Positions 1 to 6,229 of a DNA stretch of 11,047 bases are shown here, piece after piece (positions within the stretch are counted from its first letter, which is position 1; each line of letters begins with the position of its first letter). The translations under genes and the position numbers were made by a program. The notes under the pieces are model-generated. The model worked only from the letters and a program-made list of their open reading frames with translations, was not told the DNA's origin and searched no databases. Origin of the DNA: Phoronis ovalis (Eukaryota; Phoronida; Phoronidae); assembly GCA_028565635.1 (NCBI GenBank), contig JAOXYB010056968.1:1-11047 (forward strand), given 5' to 3'.

Positions 1-109
1 TACTAAGTTAGTATAATAAGTAGATGTCACCTCCTTGTTACATTAGCAATATATCCACTGTCATACGGTGATACATATTTAGATCGCATAAACCACTGAC
101 ATTTATAAG

Positions 110-197
110 TTCCTTCTTGTGTGTATGAACCTGATGGTCACCTGTTTGGAGAACCTCATTTCTTACACCACTGTAGAATCATCGGTTACTTGCCCCA
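110..197 (+). CDS. Possible further upstream PKHD1L1-like exon
   Basis: Between a weak AG (108-109) and a good donor (gtaagt at 198) one frame reads YEPDGHLFGEPHFLH and HCRIIGYLP. It ends in phase 2, which fits an exon start at 311 (the alternative acceptor of the next exon), but not the start at 325. The implied intron (198-310) is only 113 nt. I cannot match this peptide to the family from memory; it may be chance. Confidence 0.3.
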
Positions 198-324
198 GTA
201 AGTTGGTGGCATCCATATGATCTGTTGGCCTTATTGTATCTCAGAGGAAGAGATTGGATATGTGAACGTGATATTAAAATTACTAAATGGTAATTAATTT
301 AAAGTCGCAGCTGTGGTTTTGTAG

Positions 325-667
325 GATTGTACAGACCAGGTTGCACAAAAAATGATGTCTGGCATACACATGTTTGCCATGGTATTGATCACAACATGAT
401 GGTCATCGAAAGCATGGATGCCGACACAGAAACTCGTAGATTGTCTCCCTTGGCATTATTATCTGATGGTTACATTGACTTAATAAATGGCCCTATGGAT
501 CATGGTTGCTGTTTTGGTTATACTTGTCAGGAACGCATATCTACATTCTACTCCATCGTTGCAACAGGAAAGAATTATGAAATGCACTTTACAGGAACAA
601 ATCCTCAACAAATGAGATTGCATCTGTTGAATACTGAGGAGACACAGGCTATTGTACTTGGCATTTG
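325..667 (+). CDS. PKHD1L1: PKHD1L1-like exon 1 of window
   Basis: The acceptor is placed after GTAG at 321-324, so the exon opens with two bases of a split codon and then LYRPGCTKNDVW. The donor is gtaagg at 668, leaving TG of a Trp codon. This is the best-conserved stretch of the gene in the window: TETRRLSPLALLSDG, YIDLINGPMDHG, the GYTC cysteines, and HFTGTNPQQMRLHLLN. An alternative acceptor after gtcgcag (AG at 309-310) would start the exon at 311 and add CGFVG, also in frame; it would pair with the possible upstream exon ending at 197. Confidence 0.88.
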
Positions 668-3600
668 GTAAGGTTAATTCTTGAAAGGTGGCGTGTACTG
701 GTATGTCACACTCAGTGTAAAAAAACCTTGCGTATATAACTTTAGATTACACGTCATTTTTACCCTCCTAAGACTTGAAGGTGGCCTTAGTAGATGACAG
801 CTTGCTACTTGTACACAAGTTCTGTTTGTCAAAAGTTTTCTCCAGTGTTTAATAATTTTCATTTTTGACATCTGCCTGAAAATTATTACCTTTTTTTTAA
901 TCACTTTCATATGCAGGTATGCAACTCCACAAAGATTGGATGTTTACTACAAAGGTCTATTTGTGACACCAACTAATGCCCTGCTAAGTGGAAAGAACTA
1001 CAAACTCAAAGAAGGTGAAAAGGGAGATTTTATGCCACAGCTGACATCTAGACAACCTGGTCAGAACTGGATGGATAAACATTTGCAGACATTGTATGTG
1101 TTGGTAAGAGGTAAGAGGATTCATTCAGTTCTATGCAGCAGTATGAAATGCAAGCCATAATTAATGTTTGTTTCATATACATTTGTGTTTTAAAAGTGGG
1201 TTTCTTACTGGGGAATTCCAAACGTGGTCTTGACTATAGGTTTTTTCTGCAATGTTTTTTTTTCGGTTCTCAGTGAAAACTCATTTTTCCAGTGAAAATG
1301 CCCAATTTCTTGTTGGAAGGAAGGAATTAAGAAAAGATGGGCTTGTAATTTAGTATACGTGGTAAAGATAAAATGAAACTTACATTGCAGTGTGTACTTG
1401 TATAAATCAGTTATTACTTAACACCTGCTAGATGATCAAATGTAAGAGTTTACAAGACGTTAAACCTGTTTTCCCAGTTATTAGGTGAAACAGTCATACC
1501 CAACAAAATATCCAAGTTCACCTGCACATATAGCTACGTACAGATGATTCTTTTAACAAATTATTGTACCATAGCAGGTATTTATCTGTTTTAGAAGGAA
1601 CACAAAATGTGATATATTGCATTGACTGCTCTTTTATTTTATAATACAGTATTTTGATTATCTGCAAAGTCTGACAGAATATGATTTAAATTATTTTTCC
1701 TAGGACCTGAACATATTGAAATAAGAACAATGCCAATTATACAGCTGTCACTGGAATTTGGCTCAGTGACCTTAGAAGAGTTCTACGAAAAAAATTTGGT
1801 GAGGAACCTGGCGAATCTATTAGATGTTTCTCCCGATAGAATTCGAATCATGGAGGTTGTGCCTGAAACTAGAATGCGTCGTGCCCTTGAACATATTAGT
1901 TTGAATGTCAATGTTGAAATTGGTGACCCACCATTGGCAACGCTAAATGTTACTCAGATATCTAATCATCTGGGTAAGTAACCTGCCAGTGGCACATGCT
2001 ATCTGGATACACTGGTTCTGTAGCATTTTTGGCTACTTGGCATTGGTTAATACATTGTAATTTCCTTTTATTTTTGTTGGCAAGAAAATTTTCATGCTCA
2101 ATTTGATCATGTGAATTTTAAAGTATGACAAATGTGGAGGTCTCCTATCTATTAGGCTATCCAAATACTTCAGCCTATACTTGAATTCAACTATTGCATA
2201 TAGGGTTTGCTAGCCATTTGCTTTTGTACTTAACTTTCTCGATTTTTTTGTATCAACTTAGTTTTTAAACAATTAATTCCAGGAATATAGCCAATGTTCT
2301 TTTTAGGTAACTACACAGGACTTGGTGAAAAACCAATGACAGGTGATGAGCTAAACAAGAAAGCAGCAAGACTGGTTAACGAAGTGCAGCTAGGAAAGGA
2401 CAAACTTGGTGACATGTTTCTTGTCGGCTTGAAAGTGAAACCAAGTATCCCAAAACCTGTGGATACCACTAACGGTATCAGAGCAACTCTCGATACTGTA
2501 CAAGAAACATCTGGAACTCGGTAGGTATCTTTATTATATAATACACTAAGGTTGTTTTTTGTCTGTCGAAAAATGCAGATTAGTGATCAGTGGATTTATG
2601 GATAAGAGTGCTGGCTTGTTTCATGAACATGCATAACCGAAATGACAAAGCGTACGTTTGCATGGACTATTCAAATGTAGATTTATGAAGGCCATGTGGG
2701 TGGGTGTAATAGACCCTCCGGGAGATTTTAGAATCACTTTGAAAAGTGGGTCAAATGCTGATCCAGAACTTGGACATTTTTAGTGTGTAACACATAATGC
2801 TTTCTTTGTCTTGCAAGAACAGCTTCAGTTTTTATCAGATTAGCTTTGTGCCTCACTATATTAGGTTAGACTAATGAGATATCAGGAAAATGTAGTTTGT
2901 TTACTTTTAATTAAAAATATAATTGCCCTTACTTCTATTACTATCCAAAACTCAGTGCATGTAATGTGGATTTGTTCGGTTTGGGTATAACTGTCAGTCT
3001 GAATAAATCCATCTGTTAGTGTTCCATACCTTCTTAACTAATGTCTGGGCTTAACCATAGTCAATTTTTGTTTATTATCTCGAAAAGCAGAAGAATGATT
3101 ATCCCTTTATTTAATATCTATAAAGTATTAATTTTGTGAAAGTCTTGAAACCAATCAGATTGCAGCTTAGAATAATAGGTATAACAGTGGACTAGTGGGT
3201 ACCTAGTAAAATAGGTCAATCACACACAATCTGTCCTGCCAGAGTTTATCTATGGTCTGCTAAATAAAGGCAAAAGTGGGCTCCCCGGCAATACCTATTG
3301 AGAATGACTCATTATGATAGAATAGACTTGGTAGGCAACAATGGATCAAGCAGAGAGAAAGGCTTATCTCAGTTGGGGAAAATCAGAACAAAAGTTTATT
3401 GACATGTTTATTTTGCTCTTGTTAAATTACAGGAATGTAGCAATAATTGACTATGCATGGTTAAGCCCAGACATTAGTTGAAAAGGCACTGAACACTAAC
3501 AGATGGACTTATTCAGACTGAGTAACTACTATAACTTACTATTTTTTTTCTGTATAAGAAATACTACACAATAACAAATAATTAGTATTGTCATTATAAG

Positions 3601-5632
3601 TATTGTGCGTTACTGTTACAATTAGAAAAATAAAAAACCTTGGATGTTTGAATATAATAAGTAACATTTTAAAGTTATGGACAAAGAAAGAAGGAGCATG
3701 AGACTACTAAAGCACCAACCACTGGCGAGTTCAATGTTGCTGTTCCTCAAGATTTGCATGTGTATACCCACCCTGAAGGGGCTGAAGAGAATGCACTGCT
3801 AACTGTCCAACCCAAGATACACATGTTGGACATTGAGGTGAGCTCTGAGATTGAATGTACATGTTTGTATCCAATTTATAGGGAGTCTGACATTCATGCA
3901 GGAACTATGAATATCAATGGTGATAAAGTATTAAAAATTATCTTTTTCCATAGGGCAACATGGTTCCACAACTTGGAATGCCTTCAGACCCATGGAAGGT
4001 AAAATCAGTTATCTTATCTGGACCTTCAGGAGCTGTACTGTTAGGTAATACTTCTGCTGGTGTTCTTACTGCATTTGCGCAATGCATGAAATGTGATTGA
4101 ATAGTTGCAAACTGACATTCAAACTACAGTACATCTCAAAAAAAAGCAACAGAGGCTGTTATTTTCTGGGGCGAAGAAGATGCGACACTGGTATGGGTTG
4201 CCAATGATTTTTAGATAATTTTTTGTATGGAATGTGGTTAGATAAGAATCTTTACAATTGTCGTGACATAGCATGGGTATGGTTTTTGAGGCTATTGGTC
4301 AAATCGGATCAGGCCAGAAACTTTGCCTTCACCCCCACCCAAATATATTGAAGATACCTCAGGTTTCAGTGCTGTAAGCTAATTTCAATAATTTTTTTAA
4401 TAAGAATGTATTTCAATATTAAATTTGTTTGATAACACTAGAAATTTATATATTTAGGTAATACTACTGTGAAATTTGAAGGTGGCTGGGCCAACTTTAC
4501 CAACCTGGTGGTTTCTGGAGCTTCTGGAGAAAACTTTGTTTTCGAGTTTAGCATCAGTTATCCAGTTAGCACTTTCAAGGTAACTACTACATTGTGAGAT
4601 TTATAAGATTAGGTTAGTTTTTTAACGATGATCCGTAATGAATAATTGTGTATGCATGTTTTGGTTAATACATAAGATGGAATTGTAAAACTGTTGAAAA
4701 GCAATTGTTACAGTAACAAAAAGATATTTTGATACTGTTCTAGTGTCAGAAGTAAAAATAAAAATTATAATTCTCAGTTTCAATAAAGGCACCTGTTGAA
4801 TTTAGCATCTGTACTGGGATTGTGTGGCAAGTCTGCCCACTTCCTGTGATCCTGAAACCAAATACCATGTGATTATGTAACAATTGTATAGCTGTACCTG
4901 TTCTTCATTGGTTATTAGTTTCTATATTGTCAGAGTGGTATGAAGGAGTTTATGTCAACTGGAACTCTAAAATGCAAAATGTTATATAGTTGCTATCATT
5001 TGTCTGCACTACACTTCATACTCTTATGGTGGTCTTTTCAAACAAAACTGAACGTTTTACTGTGATTTTTATGTGTAAAAATAATATGCTGCTAGAAAGC
5101 AATTAAACATTTTTATCAAAAAAAAATTATTTTGTAGAAAACAAAGTTATTTGAAGTAATGTCTTGTTGAATTGTAGGCCAAATCCAAACCGTTTCACGT
5201 CAAGGCTAAAACCCCATGGGACTTGATTGCCATTATTATACCTTGTGCTCTGGTGGCAGTTATAGTGTTAACTATAGTAGTTATACTGATATGCAAGAAG
5301 AAAAATGCAAAAGGTTTGTTTCTATATTGTCAGAGTGGTATGAAGGAGTTTATGTCAACTGGAACTCTAAAATGCAAAATGTTATATAGTTGCTATCATT
5401 TGTCTGCACTACACTTCATACTCTTATGGTGGTCTTTTCAAACAAAACTGAACGTTTTACTGTGATTTTTATGTGTAAAAATAATATGCTGCTAGAAAGC
5501 AATTAAACATTTTTATCAAAAAAAAATTATTTTGTAGAAAACAAAGTGATGGATGTTTCTCGTGAATTATCTGAGCTCAACATGACAGTGCTCCAGGATA
5601 AACAGCAAGCCTCCAAGCTGTCATTTGTTTGA
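325..5632 (+). CDS. PKHD1L1: Fibrocystin-L (PKHD1L1)-like, 3' end of gene, nine exons, 5' partial
   Basis: Fibrocystin-L is a very large single-pass surface protein with many IPT/TIG domains, G8 domains and parallel beta-helix repeats; in mammals it coats hair-cell stereocilia. This window holds only the C-terminal part. Exons 325-667, 917-1110, 1704-1973, 2307-2520, 3675-3837, 3954-4044, 4458-4579, 5178-5313 and 5538-5632 join in one frame (541 residues from the Leu codon at 327). Family-like stretches are LYRPGCT, TETRRLSPLALLSDG, YIDLINGP, GYTC, QRLDVYYKGL, VEIGDPPLATL and GGWANFTNL, recognised from memory of vertebrate PKHD1L1. Asn-X-Ser/Thr sites (NVT, NYT, NTT, NFT) fit an extracellular location. 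A membrane helix spans residues 481-504, followed by a Lys-rich tail ending SFV. The G8 and beta-helix parts lie upstream of the window. The related paralogue PKHD1 is a less likely identity. No alignment was run. Confidence 0.88.
917..1110 (+). CDS. PKHD1L1: PKHD1L1-like exon 2 of window
   Basis: The acceptor atatgcag completes the Trp codon split by the previous donor and continues YATPQRLDVYYKGLFVTP, matching the family's QRLDVY block. The exon runs to YVLVRG and ends one base into a Gly codon at the donor gtaaga (1111). A second GT in ttggtaagag, seven bases upstream, is a possible weaker donor but would break the join to exon 3. Confidence 0.87.
1111..1703 (+). other. PKHD1L1: Intron between PKHD1L1-like exons 2 and 3
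   Basis: The boundaries are gtaaga and tttttcctag. I see no coding pattern, structured RNA or repeat end in it beyond T-runs near 1253-1263. Confidence 0.82.
1704..1973 (+). CDS. PKHD1L1: PKHD1L1-like exon 3 of window
   Basis: The acceptor ttatttttcctag completes the Gly codon and continues PEHIEIRTMPIIQLSLEF, then NLVRNLANLLDVSPDRIRI and VEIGDPPLATLNVTQ. These align by eye with the vertebrate stretch that reads LVKNLALFL, DKIRI and IEIGDPPI. NVT is an N-glycosylation sequon. The donor is gtaagt at 1974, phase 1. Confidence 0.87.
1974..2306 (+). other. PKHD1L1: Intron between PKHD1L1-like exons 3 and 4
   Basis: The boundaries are gtaagt and ttctttttag. I see nothing else in it. Confidence 0.82.
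2307..2520 (+). CDS. PKHD1L1: PKHD1L1-like exon 4 of window
   Basis: The acceptor ttctttttag restores the split Gly codon and gives NYTGLGEKPMTGDELNKKA, a poorly conserved linker with one sequon (NYT). The exon ends TSGT plus CG of an Arg codon at the donor gtaggt (2521). Read-through meets a stop immediately (TAG at 2522), so splicing is needed here. Confidence 0.78.
2521..3674 (+). other. PKHD1L1: Intron between PKHD1L1-like exons 4 and 5
   Basis: At 1154 bp this is the longest intron of the + strand gene in the window. The donor gtaggt is acceptable; the acceptor lacks a pyrimidine tract. About half of it is the inverted-repeat element at 2987-3526. Confidence 0.75.
2987..3526. mobile_element. 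Non-autonomous element with about 80-bp terminal inverted repeats
   Basis: The left arm (about 2987-3070) and the reverse complement of the right arm (about 3441-3526) share CAGTCTGAATAA, TCCATCTGTTAGTGTTC, AACTAATGTCTGGGCTTAA and ATAGTCAATT. There are a handful of mismatches and one 4-base indel (GCAT at the inner side). The interior of about 370 bp has no ORF of note. A smaller nested inverted pair, AATAGGTAT (3174-3182) and ATACCTATT (3291-3299), lies inside. Both flanks contain TATAACT (2986-2992 and 3530-3536), a possible target duplication, but it does not abut the arm ends cleanly. The layout is that of a MITE or foldback element; the superfamily is not assigned. Confidence 0.72.
3675..3837 (+). 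CDS. PKHD1L1: PKHD1L1-like exon 5 of window
   Basis: The coding stretch reads TTKAPTTGEFNVAVPQDLHV and then HPEGAEENALLTVQPKIHML, which fits the family region before the penultimate beta-rich segment. The donor is gtgagc at 3838, phase 0. The acceptor is weak: AG at 3673-3674 (attttaaag) has the right phase but no pyrimidine tract; AG at 3685-3686 also keeps phase and would drop four codons. The 5' boundary is therefore uncertain by 12 nt. Confidence 0.75.
3954..4044 (+). CDS. PKHD1L1: PKHD1L1-like exon 6 of window
   Basis: The acceptor tctttttccatag gives GNMVPQLGMPSDPWKVKSV and ILSGPSGAVLL in phase 0 after the preceding Glu codon. The donor is gtaata at 4045, phase 1. An internal GT (gtaaaa after TGGAAG) is ignored because the protein continues conserved past it. 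Confidence 0.82.
4045..4457 (+). other. PKHD1L1: Intron between PKHD1L1-like exons 6 and 7
   Basis: The boundaries are gtaata and atatatttag. The 12-mer TTAGGTAATACT spans both splice sites (4041-4052 and 4454-4465). Nothing else is recognised. Confidence 0.82.
4458..4579 (+). CDS. PKHD1L1: PKHD1L1-like exon 7 of window
   Basis: The acceptor atatatttag completes Gly and gives NTTVKFEGGWANFTNLVV, ending in SYPVSTFK at the donor gtaact (4580), phase 0. The GNTT...WANFTNL block is close to the vertebrate GNTT...WANYTDL. There are two N-glycosylation sequons. The sequence around the start repeats the sequence at the preceding donor (see findings). Confidence 0.88.
4580..5177 (+). other. PKHD1L1: Intron between PKHD1L1-like exons 7 and 8
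   Basis: The boundaries are gtaact and ttgaattgtag. Its 3' part contains the upstream copy of the 230-bp repeat, including a second, probably unused acceptor at 5136-5137. Confidence 0.82.
4918..5147 (+). repeat. 230-bp direct repeat, copy 1 (intron 7)
   Basis: By eye this is identical, base for base, to 5318-5547, offset by exactly 400 bp. It ends with the acceptor ttttgtag and ten bases (AAAACAAAGT) that are exonic in copy 2, so copy 2 is probably the source and this is a duplicate placed upstream of the membrane exon. Confidence 0.95.
5178..5313 (+). CDS. PKHD1L1: PKHD1L1-like exon 8: transmembrane exon
   Basis: After the acceptor ttgaattgtag the exon reads AKSKPFHVKAKTPWD, then a 24-residue hydrophobic helix (codons 5223-5294, LIAIIIPC...VILIC) and the stop-transfer run KKKNAK. 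This gives one membrane pass with a cytoplasmic C-terminus. A Cys at the inner face next to Lys residues could be acylated (inference). The donor is gtttgt at 5314, phase 1. Read-through would add about 50 codons of intron before a stop at 5463-5465. Confidence 0.9.
5318..5547 (+). repeat. 230-bp direct repeat, copy 2 (intron 8 and start of last exon)
   Basis: This copy covers nearly all of intron 8 (5314-5537) plus the first ten bases of the last exon. It matches copy 1 fully from GTTTCT to ACAAAGT; the sequences diverge on both sides. Confidence 0.95.
5538..5632 (+). CDS. PKHD1L1: PKHD1L1-like last exon: cytoplasmic tail
   Basis: The acceptor attattttgtag joins the G left by exon 8 to AA (Glu) and reads ENKVMDVSRELSELNMT and then VLQDKQQASKLSFV before TGA at 5630-5632. 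The tail after the membrane is 37 residues, with a heptad-like hydrophobic pattern in its middle. Its last three residues, S-F-V, fit a class I PDZ ligand (S/T-X-V). The first ten bases of the exon also occur, with the intron end, in the upstream 230-bp repeat copy. Confidence 0.83.
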
Positions 5633-5765
5633 ACATCCAACAAAACATGGATACCAAGTGTGTTTTTAAAAATATGTAATTTATAGTAAACTGTAATTTA
5701 TAATAATTATACTTTCATAATTTTTTTACAGCTTGTGATTTTAATATAATCATATTTTTCAAAAG

Positions 5766-5775
5766 TTTATTTATT
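5766..5775 (-). promoter_or_regulatory. Polyadenylation signals (- strand gene)
   Basis: TTTATTTATT on the + strand gives two overlapping AATAAA hexamers on the minus strand, about 285 nt past the REC114 stop. A variant ATTAAA lies nearer (5956-5961). If the AATAAA pair is used, the two convergent transcripts overlap. Confidence 0.4.
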
Positions 5776-5895
5776 ACATAATTGATATATGCTGTGATAT
5801 ATGCTTACATATTTTGATTTTGATTTTTTATGAAATTCCCAAGTCAGATAATAATTTTTTTTAAATTATTTTTAATGTATTTTTGTATGTGCAGT

Positions 5896-5901
5896 AATAA
5901 A
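5896..5901 (+). promoter_or_regulatory. Polyadenylation signal AATAAA (+ strand gene)
   Basis: Canonical hexamer 264 nt after the stop codon, in gcagtaataaaataag. A second AATAAA at 6234-6239 lies inside the opposing gene and is less likely to be used. Confidence 0.5.
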
Positions 5902-6058
5902 ATAAGAATTATTAAAATTAACACATCTATCATAATAATTGTTGATTACTCCACATTTAATTTGTAATGTGCAAATAATCATTGCGTGCCTCAAGGAACT
6001 TGGAAATGCTGAACATTGTTGAGAATATACAAGTAGCAAGCTGTTTTCATGTATTCTA

Positions 6059-6229
6059 TCACAAGCTGTCTTTTACCAACTTCTGTAGTTCCTTTTCTAC
6101 TTGTCCAACAAAAGCAGGAAAGTTTGAGTCTGTGAGACATAACCTTACCAGAGTACTCAAGTTTTCTGTTGGTAGATTTGTATGATGGTACGACAAAGGT
6201 AAATTGGGTCCAATCTCTACTGTAAGTGC
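6059..6229 (-). CDS. REC114: REC114 last exon with C-terminal motif
   Basis: The acceptor tttttattatag is followed by 56 codons and TGA at 6061-6059. The exon reads ALTVEIGPNLPLSYHH, then LSTLVRLCLTDSNFPAF and VGQVEKELQKLVKDSL. L-R-L-C-L-x-D-x-x-FPAFV-x-x-VE-x-EL is the most diagnostic REC114 stretch here. An internal GT (gtaagg) after CTG is ignored because the motif lies beyond it. Confidence 0.84.
   Translation of the reverse strand, partial: ALTVEIGPNLPLSYHHTNLPTENLSTLVRLCLTDSNFPAFVGQVEKELQKLVKDSL

Larger units (their letters stand above)
5633..5901 (+). other. PKHD1L1: 3' UTR of the PKHD1L1-like gene
   Basis: AT-rich sequence after the TGA stop. The first clear AATAAA on the + strand lies at 5896-5901, so cleavage would be expected some 10-30 bases later. 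The extent is inferred from that signal only. Confidence 0.55.

Noticed and set aside
674-910. 78-codon minus-strand ORF
   Set aside because: It lies in an intron of the + strand gene, is Lys/Ile-rich from AT bias, and has no recognisable motif.
4147-4210. Possible cassette exon reading IFWGEEDATLVW in intron 6
   Set aside because: The reading looks protein-like, but its end phase does not join to exon 7 and the acceptor is purine-rich.
5982-6185. 67-codon + strand ORF
   Set aside because: It is antisense to the last REC114 exon, which carries the diagnostic motif.
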